Shown in pieces: positions 13,101-28,100 of a stretch of 64,000 nt of DNA. Position numbers and translations under genes: made by a program. Origin of the DNA: an uncultured Acidimicrobiales bacterium (GTDB lineage Bacteria > Actinomycetota > Acidimicrobiia > Acidimicrobiales > Hopanoidiivorantaceae); NCBI GenBank assembly GCA_958295755.1, contig OY282367.1, positions 781,087 to 845,086 of the forward strand, read 5' to 3'. Positions within the stretch are counted from its first letter, which is position 1. Each line of letters opens with the position of its first letter. The notes beneath the pieces are model-generated. The model made no database searches. It worked only from the letters and a program-made list of their open reading frames with translations, and had not been told where the DNA came from.

Positions 13101-16100
13101 CGCCCTAGAGACCGCCTCTACTACGCAGCGTATACATCAATCTTGTGGATTTGTAGGTTTTACTATCGGCCCTGATACTAATTTAACTTATACTGCGTCG
13201 AGTAGTCTGCGAGTGAATCGCGGTGGCACGCTTGTAGTTGATGCTTCTAGTTATGTGAGTGAAACTGCTGATAGTAGTTATACGATCTCTTGTGGAGACC
13301 CTGCCAGTGTAGATACTTCAAGGCTTACTTCTGTTACGCGCGGCACCGGTGCTAATGCTTGCCAATACACTATACTTGCTAAAGCTAATGCTCTTGCGGG
13401 CACAGCCACATTCACTATCCCTTACTCTTCTACTAGTGGCGACACCCTTGACGCAGAAATAGAGGTATTCATTTCCGGCCTTGTGTTTATCCCGCCGGCT
13501 GATCTGAAAGTAGTTGCTGGGGATACTTTGGTTGTGGATGCTAGTAGCTATGCATCAGAAACAGGACAGACGGTTACCTGTGCTGACGCTACTGGTGTGG
13601 GTTCTAGGTTTACTTCGGTAACCCGCACTTCTAACTCTTGTACTTTCACTATTATTGCAGCGTCTGGGGCAACAGCAGGTTCTGCTACTTTCACAGTGCC
13701 ATATAGTAGCAGTAGCGGAGCAACTCGCAACGGCACAATAAGTGTGAAAGTCTCTAATATCACTTTCAGACCTCCCAGTGCTTTTGTTATAGACCACAGG
13801 CAGAGTGTTACTTTTGATGCTTCTGAGTATGTGGGCGATGGAGATTTTATTTTTACATGCGGTAATGCTACCGGCGTAGATACGGGCAAGTTGTCGGTTA
13901 CCCGTGCAGCTACTCCTGCTAATTCGTGTAGCTATACGGTTACTGCTACTGCCACAGCTGCCTATGGCTCGACGAGCTTCAGTGTGCCATATACATCGAC
14001 AGGCGGCGATACCCGCAGCGGAGAGATTCTCTTTACCATACGGCCTGCTTCAAAAATCACCTTTACCACACCAGTGGGTTTGAGCGTGAGTCGCAACAAG
14101 ACTTTAATCATAAATGCACTAGATTATGTGACAGAACACAGCTACCACACGGTAACTTGTGCTGACGCCGCAGGTGTTGATAATACTAAGCTAACCTCGG
14201 TAACCCGCACTCTGAACACTTGCATCTTCACAGTAGATCCGATAGATAATCTGGCGGCTAATCTACAAAGTACTACTACTTTCTTTGTGCAATTCACTTC
14301 CACAGGTGGCGATACAGCTAGAGAGGCATTCACCGTGAATATCGCTCCAGATTCCAGTATTGCTATCAGCCCTAGCACTCCATCTGTTAACATTCGCGGC
14401 GACAGATTTACCTATATTGATGTCACGCGTTTCGTCTCCGATGGTGACTATGCCATCACCTGCAACGCAAACCCCAGATATAATACGCGAGGTTCAGGTA
14501 CCTACCCAACAGAGATAACGAATCCTTCTAACTGTCTTTATCGTTTCCGTTTTACTGGGGTAGTTGGGCATTACCATCTGCTGACTGTCAATGTTTCATC
14601 TTCTGGCAGTAGCTCAAGTTCTGTGCCTATCAGATTGAACCGCAACGACACTGCTACAGGCAGTATTAGCTACACCGGACCCACTAACTTGCGCGTCGGC
14701 GTAAACGGCAGCATGACATTAGATGCCGCTCAATATGCCCAAGAAGCCAATTCTGCTTACTCAGTCTTCTGCCTTGACCCCACTGCGATAGACAGCAAAA
14801 TTACGGTAGTTCGCACCAAAGATTGCAGTTATAAGATCTCTGCAGGCACAACCACAGGTGCTGCCACCTTCAAGGTGCGTTATGCATCAACTGCTGGCGG
14901 TGCCACTGCTGGCGAAGAGTATATTAAAGAAGGCACAATATCGGTAGCAATCCAAATTTTTGATCCGATTACATTCACTCCCCCAGCAACCAACCCTATC
15001 ATCGGTAAAAGCCTCACAATAGATGCATCGGAGTTTGCTTCTATTAGTGACGGTTACAGCTTCGTTTGCGAAGGGGCAACTCTCATAGATCCTAAGCTTC
15101 TATCGGTTACTCGTGAAGCTAATACTTGCAACTACACAGTCACAGTTCGCCCCAGTGCCTATTCCACCTTCAGAGGAGCTCTCAACACAGCAACTTTCAC
15201 AGTTAACTACAGAGGTAGCGCAGGCTCCACCCAATCAGGTGTAATCGTTCTTAGTTTGCGTCCTTATTCAGATATCGTCTTCACGGCACCTACGGGATTG
15301 AGTGTTGGGCGTAACCAAACTTTGGTATTAAACGCTTTGGATTATATAACAGAAGATGACTACTGGACTGTATCTTGCGCGGATGCTACAGGAGTTGACA
15401 ATACAAAGCTGACTTCGGTCACACGTAGCACTTCTGGCACTGGCTGTGTCTTCAGAGTGGATCCAATAGATACTTTAAACCAGCGGGGCAATACTACTTT
15501 CTCTGTGCCTTTCTCCTCCAGCGGTGGCGACTTAGAAACGGGAATCTTTACTGTAAATATCACTGGAGACTCCACTCTTATCATCAACGTTCCAACAGAT
15601 CTGACAGTGGGCCGTAACCAAACTTTAACAATCGATGCTCTGACTTACGCAAGAGAAACCAGTAACAATCAAATCTCTTGTGCCGATGCCACCGGAGTTG
15701 ATATCACTAGACTTGTCGTAACTCGCGATATTACTGCACCAGGTTGCACATTCACAATAGATCCGATAGATGATCTCTCTGCTTCATTGCAAGGTAACAC
15801 TACTTTTTCTATTGAGTTCAGTTCAAATAGTGTGACTGTCAGCAGCCTTGTGCCTGTATATATTGGCGTAGATTCTGATGTCTCCTATACTGCTCCGACT
15901 GATTTATCCGTCGCTCGCAACCGGACGGTCTCAGTTGACGCTTCGCTCTATGTTTCAGACGGCAACTATAGTATCTCTTGTGGAGACGCCATAAGAGTTG
16001 ACAATACTCGGCTGACTTCGGTTACTCGCGAAGTCAACACTTGCAATTTCACGGTGGATCCCAAAGATTCTCTCTCTTCAGAACTGCTGGGCAACGCTGT

Positions 16101-19100
16101 TTTCTCTGTGCCATTTACTTCTACTGGTGGCGCAACTGCCACTGAGGTATTCGAGGTCAATATTAGTCCTGATACAAGCATTTCTTTCGTTGCACCGTCG
16201 GGGTTGGTCGTGCCGAGGAATCGCACTTTGGCTATCAACGCTTTGTCTTATGCGTCAGATGGTGCTTACACGATTAGCTGTGGTGACGCCACAAATATTG
16301 ACAGCACTAGGCTGACTTCAGTCACACGCGACCCCTCTGGCACTGGCTGTGTTTTCACGGTAGATCCGATAGACGCCTTGTCTGCGGGCTTGCAAGGTAC
16401 TGCCACATTTACTGTGCCGTTTTCTTCTGCTGGTGGAGCCACAGGCAATGGGACTTTTAGTGTCACCGTAGGTACTGATTCTACCTTTGAATTCACCGCG
16501 CCGACAGACTTGAAAGTTGTGGTTGGGCAATCTTTGGTTGTGGACGCAGGTGCTTATGCATCCGAAGAAGGGTCTACTATAGGGTGTTTTCCCGCAACTG
16601 GGATCTCTTCTAAGTTCTCTTCGGTGGAGCATACTCCGAATACCTGCATGTTTACTGTCACAGCTTCATCTACAGCAACAGTCGGCCCAGCTTCTTTCAC
16701 CGTTCCTTATAACACTTCCAAAGCAACGGCTTATAACGGTGTTATATTTGTGAGCGTCTCTAAAATCACTTTTACCACGCCTCAGAGTGTGGTGATAAAT
16801 CGCGGGCAGAGCATTACTATTCATGCGGCAAACTATGCGTCTGACGGGAGCTTTGGTATCACTTGTGGAGCGGCTACTGGCGTAGATGCATTAAAGCTTG
16901 TTGTGTCGCAAATGGACACAACAAATAAATCCTGCGACTATACGGTAACGGCTGGAGCCTCGGCAGCTTATGGTGTGACCACCTTCACTGCGCCATATAC
17001 CTCAGCTGGCGGACACACCCAAAACGGTACTATCTCTGTATCAATAGAGCCTCCTACTGCCATAGCCTTTAATGACCCTGGCACATTGACTGTAGGTCGC
17101 AACCAGACTTTGGTGATAGACGCGTTGGATGGTTATGTGACTGAGAACTTCCACACGGTGACTTGCGCGGATGCCACAGGAGTTGACAATACAAAACTGA
17201 CTTCGGTCACACGCGACCCCTCTGGCACTGGTTGTGTCTTTACGTTAGATCCGATAGATGCCTTAGCGCAGAGTCTGCAAGGCGATACTACTTTCTCGGT
17301 GGAATTTAGTTCCGCAGGTGGTGGTACTGTCACAGGAACCTTCACGGTGAACATCGGCCCCGACTCCAACATCAGATTTGTTCAACCTGAGTTCTTCCTT
17401 GGTCGCAACCGCACTTTGACAATCAACGCTCTGGAACATATAACCGAGGACTCTTCATATACCGTATCTTGTGCTGATCCTACAGCCATAGATACTCTTC
17501 GACTGACTTCTGTTACTCGCAACGCAGGTGGTAATGGCTGTACTTTTATAGTTGATCCGATAGACAATCTCAGTGAAGTAAATCATGGTGAAGCTACTTT
17601 TAGTGTGGTATTTAGTTCCACAGGTGGTAGCACTCTTCAAGGACAATTCAGGATTACCATCGGTAGCGACTCTATTATTACTTTCACTGCGCCCACGAAT
17701 TTGAAAGTTGGGCGCAACCGCACCCTAACGATAAACGCGCTGGACTATGCAACAGAAAGCGAAGTGGGCTATATCATCGAATGTAGCAGTGCTACCGATA
17801 TTGATATATCTAGCCTGGCTTCGGTAGCCCGCCCTGATCCAGCTCGTTCATGCAGATTCACAATAGACCCTATAGATACCCTCACTATTGGCTCACAGAC
17901 CAAGACTGCCTTTTTCTCTGTGCCTTTCACATCTATTGGTGGAGCAACAACTAGGGGTACCTTCACGGTTGAAATTGGTAACGATTCCAATATCTCATTT
18001 ACTGCTCCGTCGGGGTTGAGCGTGCCGAGGAATCGCACTTTGGCTATCAACGCTTTGGCTTATGTGTCAGATGCTGGTTACACGATTAGCTGCGGTGAAG
18101 CTACAAGTATTGACAATACTCGGCTGACTTCGGTCACTCGTAGCACTTCTGGCTCTGGCTGTGTTTTCACGGTAGATCCGATAAACGCCTTGTCTACGAG
18201 CTTGCAAGGTGCTGCCACATTTACTGTACCGTTTTCTTCTAGTGGTGGGGCCACAACCAACGGAACTTTTACCGTCAATGTAGGTGCTGATTCTGCTATT
18301 GTATTTACCGCGCCAACAGATTTGAAAGTTGCGGCTGGACAAACTTTGAATGTGGATGCGGGTAGTTACGCTTCAGAAGCTGGGCAAAGGATTTCCTGCA
18401 GTGATGCTACGGCAATATCACGGCAGTTTTCGTCTGTAACGCGCTCTCCTGACACCTGCAGCTTTACGGTTGCAGCAAAATCTGCCGCAACGACTGGCTC
18501 AGCTTCTTTCACTGTGCCCTACGCAAGCACTAGCGGAGCTACTTTAGAAGGCATCATATTTATTGTTATTTCTAAAATCACATTTACCGCGCCTCAGAGA
18601 GTGGCAGTGAATCGCGGTCAGAGTGTTACAGTTTATGCGGGAAATTATGCGTCTGACGGGAGCTTTGCTATCACTTGCGGAGCAGCTACTGGCGTAGATA
18701 CTTCAAAGCTTACTGTATCGCGAATGGACGCAACGAATAAATCTTGCGACTATACGGTCACCGCTGGAGCCTCAGCAGCTTCTGAGGTAACCAGTTTCAC
18801 TGTGCCTTATATTTCAGCCGGCGGACATACCCAAAACGCTACTATCTCTGTCTCAATAGAGCCTTCGTCTGAGTTGCTTTTCCCTAATCCGGTTTCTTTC
18901 GATTTGGGGCGCAATAATACTTTGACATTCAACGCGCTAGATTATGTGGAAGAACATAGCTTCCACACGGTGAGTTGTGCGGATGCCACAGGAGTTGATA
19001 ATACAAAGCTGACCTCGGTCTCACGCGATACTTCAGGCACCGGCTGTAACTTTACTGTAGATCCGATAAATACTTTGGTGGTAACTCCCCCAGTGACTAC

Positions 19101-22100
19101 TACTTTTTATGTGACATTTAGGTCGACAGGTGGAAGGATTGCCAATGGAAGCTTTACTATCTCTATAGGCCCCGACGCCAACTTTTATTTCACCCCTCCA
19201 GCAACTTTCATGACTGGGCGCAACCGTTTTCTTAGATTCAATGTCTTGGATTATGTAAGCGAAAGCCCGGATCACACCGTTACTTGCTCTGACGCTAGCG
19301 GAGTGGTTTCCACGAAGGTGAGGGTTTTACGATCTTCGTCTGGGGATGGTTGTGGCTTTACAGTAATCCCGGTCAGTACTTTAGCTACAACGCTGCAGGG
19401 TGAAACTTCTTTCTCTGTAGTCATCAGCAGCACTGGCGGCGATGTTGTAACAGGCACTTTCACTTTTTACATCGGAGGCGATAGCACAATCACATACACT
19501 GCCCCCACCGATTTGGCGACTGGTCGCAACAAAGCCTTGACAATAGATGCTACCAACTATGTAACCGAAGCTGATCCCACTTGGAGGATCATCTGTGGAG
19601 ATGCTATTCGTATTCATAGCCGGCTCGCTTCTGTCTCACGCGTAGCCAATAGTTGTCGCTTCACAATAACTCCGCGCGCCGACGTTGGATCGGGATCAGC
19701 TTCGTTTACGATTCCATACTCTTCTACTGGAGGTCACACAATCAACGCCAAAGTCTCTCTTGAAGTTGGCAAAGATTCATTCATTGACTTTACAAGCCCG
19801 ACACTGCCTGTGCTTGCCGTGAACAGGACACTAGATATCAGAGCTTTGGAGTATGTGGATGAGGATTCTTCATTTACTGTTACTTGTTCTGATGTTACAA
19901 ATTATGACAGAACCAGATTGACTTCAGTTACACGTAACACCGACGGCGATGGTTGCACCTTCACTGTAGATCCTGTAGACACTCTTACGGCAAGACTTTT
20001 AGGCGATGCTACTTTCCAGGTGGGTTTTGTTTCCACAGGCGGAGACAGAGCCGTAGGAGTTTTCACAGTGAGGTTAGGACACTCTACCGATATCCAATTC
20101 AGTGCGCCTCCAGGTTTAGGCGTGGGGCGCAATCGTGTTTTGCTGATAGATGCCTCAGGTTATGCTAGCGACGGCACTTATGGCATCACTTGTGGCGATG
20201 CCACTATTTTAGATTCTGCTAAGATCTCTACTGTTACTCATACTGGTAGCAGTTGCAGTTTCACCATCACTCCCGACACTACGGCATCTCCGGGAGTGGC
20301 TAGATTTTCTATTCCCTACTCTTCCACCGGTGGATCTGCAATCACAGGCACGATTTCTGTAAACATCGGCTCTGATTCTGAGATCTCCTATACTGCCCCG
20401 ACTGGTCTGATTATCGGTAGAAATCGTGTCTTGCAGATAGATGCCTCAGGTTATGTCAGCGATGCTAGCCACACCATATCTTGTGGTGATGCCATTGGCG
20501 TAGATACAGCGCAAATGGCTGTTACCCGCACTGACTGCAGCTTTACAGTAGATCCGGTTGATACTTTGACATTTGGCAGCAACAGAGATTTAGATGCCTC
20601 ATTCACAATTCCATATGTTTCATCAGGTGGTCACGCGCTTAACGGTAGGGTCGCCTTGAAAATCGGCCCAGACTCTAACTTGATATTTACCAATCCGGGC
20701 GTGTTGCCATTAGGACGAAATCGCACACTGGATATCAATCTGCTGGACTACATAACCGAAGACGGCTACTTCAGCACTACTTGCGCGGATGCCACAGGAG
20801 TTGATAATACAAAGCTGACTTCAGTTACACGCAATACCGGTGGGGATGGTTGTACCTTCACCGTAGATCCCATAGATACCCTCACCGGTAATGCTCTTGA
20901 TGATACCAGTTTCACAGTTGCTCTAACAACAAACGGTGGCTCTAGTGTCACGGCCAGATTAACGGTTAATATTGGCCCGGATTCTGAAATCTCCTATACT
21001 GCTCCGACTGATTTGTTTGTCGCTCGCAATTTGTCATTGACGATTGATGCCTCTGGGTATGTCAGAGACGGTAGCTACACCATATCTTGTGGCGATGTCA
21101 CAAATGTAGATACCACGAAGCTTGTTTCTGTTACTCGTACTGGTTGCAGTTACATCGTTACTCCCAAAGATGATGCCATTTCAGGCGACGCTACTTTTGA
21201 CATTGCGTATGCTTCATCAGGCAGGGCAACAGGAGTCGGCACGGTTAGTGTGGAGGTTGGTCCTGATTCTGAAATCGAATTTACCGCCCCTGCGGCATTA
21301 GAAGTGCCGAGAAACCGCACACTGAATGTGTATGCTCTGCGACATCTGACAGAAACCTCTGCCTACACAGTAACCTGTGCAGATGCCACAGGCGTGGATG
21401 CAACGAGGTTTGCGGTTTCTCGTAGCACTTCTGGAGATGGTTGCACGTTCACGGTAGATCCGATAGACACTTTAGCTGTGAGCCTGCAGGGGAATACTAC
21501 TTTTTCTGTACTGCTTACTTCTACTGGCGGAGATACTGAGACTGGCACATTCACCGTCAATATCGGCGGAGACTCAAGTATTCAGTTCACACCGCCTAGC
21601 GGTCTTGAGGTGCGTGCACGCAGTAACATAACAGTAAATGCCGACGACTATGTATCTATTGTGGGTGCGTCGCAAACGATTACCTGTGCAGATGCCACTG
21701 GGATAGATGCCAGCAAACTGACTATAACTCGCCCAGACTCCAGCACTGTCCCAGGCACTTGCGATTTTAATGTTGCGGCTCAAAATACTTCAGTTGGGCC
21801 GACTTCATTTACTGTTCCATACACTGCATCTGGTGGCGATCAATTAAACGGTATTATCACAATCAATATTACAAAAGCCGCCAGACTTCGTGCAAAACCA
21901 GTCGATGATTTGACCGAAGCACAAAAGAATTTGAGAGTGAGTAGCAACTTTACTTTAGAAATCAACGCGCGGGATTATGTGCTAGAGCGTAGCTTCTATG
22001 TTGTTACTTGCGGTGACGCCGCCGGAGTAGATGCCACGAAGATGGCTGTTACCCGCAATGGCTGCACTTTCACAGTAGATCCGATAGACAACCTAGTGAC

Positions 22101-25100
22101 GAGTTTGCAGGGCGATACGACTTTTTCTGTGCCCTTCACCTCAAACTCTGCTGGCAACCCGAGTGTCACACTTACTTTCACGGTAAATATTGGCCCGAGT
22201 TCTGAAATCTCCTATACTGCTCCGACTGATTTGTTTGTCGCTCGCAATTTGTCATTGACGATTGATGCCTCTGGGTATGCCAGAGACGGTAGTTATGTGG
22301 TTTCTTGCGGCGACGCGACTAATCTTCATAGCAGGCTGAGATCTGTAGTGAGGACAGCGAACACTTGCGAATTTGTTATAACGCCCGAAAGAGCAGCGAC
22401 GGTGGGAGAAGCCACATTCACTATCCCCTATTCCAGCACAGGCGGAGCCACTTTAAATGCTGTGGTTACCGTTGAAGTTGGCGTGGATTCCAGATTGAGC
22501 ATAGCCAGTCTGACAGAAAGGACAAGATTTATTAAACACCGCAGAGCTGTCTATTTTGATTTTCTGCGTTTTGTCTCAGACGGCGATTATGCTGTAACTT
22601 GTTCTAGTCCCAGTCCCGTATTCCTAAACGCATTTGACGAGCCTCCTACTAGCAGGTCCCAAGTGAGATCCTTTGAGCGTCTCGCCAACTGCCTCTATAA
22701 GATAGATGTTGCGCTATTCTTTGACTCCGAGGGCATTCGCGATGTTCTAAAGCTGACAGTCATGCTCACATCCTCTGGTGGCGCAACAGGTACTACAACT
22801 GCCATTTTTGGACGAGATAATACCTTGAGCCCATTCCTAACTACTTCATCTCCACCAACCTTAGAAATTAATCAAGGCCAAGAAGTCTCATTTAACGCAA
22901 GACCTTATGCCTCGTCAGGCCAGGCTTTCTTCTGCTTGTTGCCAGAGAATCCAACGAGCGGAATTACTGTGGAACGCACTGGGGATTGTATCTATACAAT
23001 CACAGCAGGACAAACGATCGGCCAGAACAGCTTTGATGTAAAGTATGGCTCCGTTGTGGGAGGAGCGCGGCAAGGTCAAGACTTAACAGCGACCCTCACG
23101 ATACCCGTACAGATATTTTCAGCCAATCATATTTTCTTCACTCCACCTAGCCCAAACCCGCAGGTGGTTGCGAGTGGAAGCATCACTATTGACGCTAGTG
23201 ACTATGTGACAAACAAAGATGATATCGCAACTTTTACATGTCAAGACACTTCAAATTTTGACTCCACAATCGCATCCGTAGCTAGAACAGCAAATACCTG
23301 CAGGTATGTAATAACCGCCGGTTCTACCTCTGGCACAGCCACACTTACCGTCAACTACTTGAATGGAGATGGCGTTGCTCAAACGGGGACTGTGAGTGTG
23401 GATATTCTTCCTGTGTCTGATATTGGATTCACCTCTCCGACAGGCTTGGTTGTGGGTCGGAATCGCATTTTGGTGATCGATGCGCTAGATCATGTAAATG
23501 AAGACGATAGCTACACTGTTAGTTGCTCTGAACCTTTCGGCGTAGACACCACGAAGCTAACCTCGGTAACACGCGCTACTTCAGGCACCGGCTGTGTCTT
23601 CACAGTGGATCCGATAGACACTCTGGCTACGAACCTGCAGGGAGATACCACTTTCACTGTTGATTTCACTTCCACAGGTGGCGACTCTGAGACAGGCACC
23701 TTTACTGTGAATGTTGGCCCGGATAGTGCTATTAGTTATTCTGCGCCGTCGGGGCTGCTCGTGGGTCGCAATCACACGCTTGAGATCAATGTGCTGTCAC
23801 ACTTAACTGAGAACTCTGCCTTTACCGTTTCTTGTGGTGATGCGACTGGGGTGGATAACACCAAGCTCACAGGCGTAACCCATACCGACTCAAGCTGTAC
23901 CTTCACTGTTGACCCGATAGACACTCTTGCTAGCGGTTCACAGGGCAATACGACTTTCTCTATCCCGCTCACCTCTACAGGCGGGCACAGCACCACTGCT
24001 ACTTTCACAGTGAATATCGGCCCGGATAGTGCTATTAGTTATTCTGCGCCGTCGGGGCTGCTCGTGGGTCGGAATCGCACTTTGGCTATCAATGTTTTGG
24101 ATTATGCCTCTGACGGTAGCTATGGCGTTTCTTGTGGTGATGCGACTGGGGTGGATAATACCAAGCTCACTGGCGTAACTCATACCGGCTCAAGCTGTAC
24201 TTTCACGGTAGATCCGGTAGATGCTCTGGCTAGTGGTTCACAGGGTGATACGACTTTCACTATCCCGCTTACCTCTACTGGCGGTGACAGCACCACAGCT
24301 TCGTTCAGTGTGAATGTTGGCCCGGATTCAAGTATCACTATTACTCCGCCTAGCTCAAATTTTGCTATAGCTGCTGGCCGTTCTATCCTGGTTGATTTTG
24401 CTGATTATGCTTCTGAAGCTAACCCTCTTACTGCGGGCACTCCTGATGGCTATAGCATCGCTTGTGATACTCCTACTACCACATCTAACTTGATTACCAT
24501 TGACGCTACCAGTGGGTGCAGTGCTACTATTACCTCTGGATCAAGCATGGGCACAGCTACTGTTTCTGTGGTTTATACATCTAGTGGCGTGGCTAGGGTT
24601 ACGGGCCGATTTACCTTTGATGTGGGTGCAGCTTCAGTTATCGACTTTAGTGCTCCTTCTGGGCTGCTCGTGGGTCGGAATCGTACTTTGGCTATCAATG
24701 TGCTGGATTACGCTTCTGACGGGAGCTATACCGTTTCTTGTGGTGATGCGACTGGGGTGGATAATACCAAGCTCACTGAGGTAACCCGTTCTGGTTGTAC
24801 TTTCACGGTTGATCCGATTGATACTTTGGCTAGTGGTTCACAGGGTGATACGACTTTCACTATCCCGCTTACCTCTACTGGCGGTGACAGCATTTCTGCT
24901 TCGTTCACTGTGAATGTTGGCCCGGATTCAACTATTAGTTATTCTGCGCCGTCTGGGCTGAAGGTGGGTCGCAATCGCAGCTTGGCTATCGATGTGCTGT
25001 CACACGCTTCTGACGGTAGCTATGGCGTTTCTTGTGGTGATGCGACTGGGGTGGATAATACCAAGCTCACAGGTGTTAGTCGCTCTAGTTGTATCTTTAC

Positions 25101-28100
25101 TGTTGATCCGATTGATACTTTGGGTGGCAGCTTGCAGGGTGATACTACTTTTACTGTGCCACTCACCTCCACAGGCGGCCATACCCTAGATGCCACTTTC
25201 ACTGTGACTATTGGCCCTGATTCAACTATTACTTACAATGCTCCGTCGGGGCTGCTCGTAGGTCGCAACCGCACCCTTGAGATAGCTGTGCTGTCACATG
25301 TTTATGAGGCCAATCCCTCAAACTATGGCATTTCTTGTGGTGATGCTACTGGGGTGGATAATACCAAGCTCACTGGGGTAACCCGCTCTAGCTGTACCTT
25401 TACCGTTAATCCGATAGATACTCTTGGTAGCTCTTTACAGGGTGATACTACCTTTACTGTGCCACTCACCTCCGCAGGCGGCCACACCTTAGCTGTTACA
25501 TTCACGGTGAATATCGGCCCCGACTCAACTATTACTTTTACTGCCCCTACTGGCACAGGTAGTTTGCAAGTTGCTAAGAACCGCACTCTCACGCTAGATG
25601 TCTCTGGCTATGCTTCTGAGACTGCTGGGTACACCGTTTCTTGTGGCGATGTTGTCACTTTTGACACAACAGAGCTGAGCTCAGTAACACACACTGGCGA
25701 TAGCTGTGAGTTCACTGTCAATCCTAAAAATGTGGAAGGATCTGCAACCTTCAATGTGCCTTATATCTCAACAGGTGGCCACACCTTAGTCGGCACAGTG
25801 TCAATAACAGTTGGCCCGGATTCTGATATTTCATATAGTGAGCCTGCTGGGTTGGAGGTTGGTCGTAGCCACACGCTTGTGGTTGATGTTGTGGCCTCTG
25901 ACGGAAGCTACATAGTTACTTGTGGTGATGCGACTGGGGTAGATACCAGCAAATTTACAGTTACTCGCAGCACTTCTGGCGATGGCTGTTCTTTCACGGT
26001 AGACCCGGTAGATAATCTCGCTAGTGGCGATCAAGGCGATGTTACTTTCAATGTGCCACTTACTTCTACTGGCGGTCACAGCAGATCTGCCCCAGTTGCT
26101 GTTTTTATAGGCCCAGATTCCGCTATTACATATAGAGCTCCTTCTGGACTGCTCGTCGGCATTAATCGCACTCAAGTGATCAATGTTTTGGATTACGCTT
26201 CTGACGGGAGCTATACCGTTTCTTGTGGTGATGCTACTGGGGTGGATAATACCAAGCTCACTGGGGTAACACATAGCGGCTCTAGCTGTACTTTCACGGT
26301 TGACCCGGTAGATGGTCTTACTAGTGGCGATCAGGGCGATACTACTTTCACTATCCCCCTCACCTCCACTGGCGGTGACAGCACCTCTGCCACTTTCACT
26401 GTGAATATTGGCCCTGATTCAACTATTACTTATACCGCGCCGTCTGGGCTACTCGTGGGTCGGAATCGTACCCTTGAAATAGCTGTGCTATCTCATGTGT
26501 CTGAAGCCAACCCTTCAAACTATGTGATTTCTTGCGGCGATGCGACTGGGGTGGATAATACCAAGCTCACTGGGGTAACACATAGCGGCTCTAGCTGTAC
26601 TTTCACAGTAGATCCGATAGATACTCTGGCTAGCTCTTTACAAGGTGATACGACTTTTATTGTGCCACTCACTTCTACTGGCGGCCATGTCCTTAATGCA
26701 TCTTTCACGGTCAATGTAGGTACAGATTCTGATATTACTGTTACTCCGCCTAGCTCTATTGCTGTTGCTACTAGCCGTTCTCTGACTGTTGATTTTGCTC
26801 GGTATGCTTCTGAGACTGCTGGCAGTGGTTATGTGATCTCTTGTGGCACTCCTACAACTGCATCGTCTTTGATTACTATCGGGAGTCCTACTGGTTGCAG
26901 TGTTCAGATTACTGCTGGTGCCGCAACTGGCTCAGCTACTGTTTCTGTGGCTTATACCTCAGATGGTGGTGCTACTGCTAGGGGGTCGTTTACTTTTGCT
27001 GTGGGTGCTGCTTCTAGTATTGTTTTCAACGCTCCTTCTGGGCTGAAGGTCGGCACTAATCGCACAAAGGTTATCAATGCGCTGTCATATGCCACAGACG
27101 GTGGCTATACCATTACTTGCGGTGATGCGACCGCCATCGATAGCACTGAGCTAGACACAGTAGTGCGTAGCACTTCTGATGATGGTTGTTCGTTTACTAT
27201 TACGCCTAAGAGTGTTCAGGGCGTAGCTAGCTTTACTGTGCCTTATACTTCAGGTGGCGGCGATACTCATGATGGAGTGTTTTCTATAACTGTCGGCCCT
27301 GAAAGCACTATTACCTATAGTGGGCCCAGTGGGTTGAAGGTGGGGCGCAACCGCACTTTGGTGATTGATGCTTCTGGTTATGTGTCTGAGGAAGCTGGTA
27401 GCGGCTATGTGATCTCTTGTTCAGACGCTTCTAATTTGCATGCCAGGCTTACCTCAGTTACTCGCACTGCTAATAGCTGTTCTTACACCATTACGCCATC
27501 TAGTACTGCGATGGCAGGCAGCGCGACTTTCTCTATTACTTTTACCTCCGATGGTGGTCATTCTCTCACTGAGACAATAACGATTGAGATAGGCCCGGAT
27601 TCAACTATTACCTATAACGAGCCTTCTGGGCTGAAGGTTGGTCGCAATCGCGCCTTGACTCTCAATGTGCTGGAGTATGCCACTGAAGCTAATCCCTCTG
27701 ACTATGCCATTTCTTGTGGTGATGCTACTGGGGTGGATAGTAACAAACTGACTGGAGTTTCTCATAGCGGCTCTAGTTGTACCTTTACGGTTGATCCGAT
27801 TGATGCTCTGGGTAGCTCTTTACAGGGTGATACGACTTTCTCGGTGCCGCTTACTTCTACTGGCGGTCACACACTGGATGCTAGTTTCACTGTGAATGTT
27901 GGCCCTGATTCAACTATTTCCTACAATTTGCCAACAGGTCTGAAGGTTGGTCGGAACCACACACTTGAGATCAATGTGCTGGAGTATGCTTCTGAAGCTA
28001 ATCCCTCTGACTATTCCATTTCTTGTGGTGATGCGACTGGGGTGGATAATAGCATATTGACTGGGGTAGCCCATACCGGCTCTAGTTGTACCTTTACGGT

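Larger units (their letters stand above)
1678..23412 (+). repeat. Array zone 1: about 72 divergent Ig-like domains with a recurring three-domain motif
   Basis: Each domain opens with a strand such as ITFTAP, carries a Cys in a C(G/S)(D/E)A-like motif, a second Cys about 15-30 residues later (SCTFTV), and ends with a Thr/Ser-rich pair of strands (FTVPFTSTGG, FTVNIGPDS). This alternation fits a beta-sandwich of bacterial Ig-like type. A distinctive triad recurs: a module with VVYVDAR.FVSDG, a module with YAQE....Y.I.CLDPT, and a module with ISFTPP..NP plus ATFTANY. The seven first modules begin near 1678, 5203, 8207, 9424, 11257, 14353 and 22489. Copies are diverged at protein and codon level, so this zone is probably the oldest part of the array. 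Confidence 0.8.
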
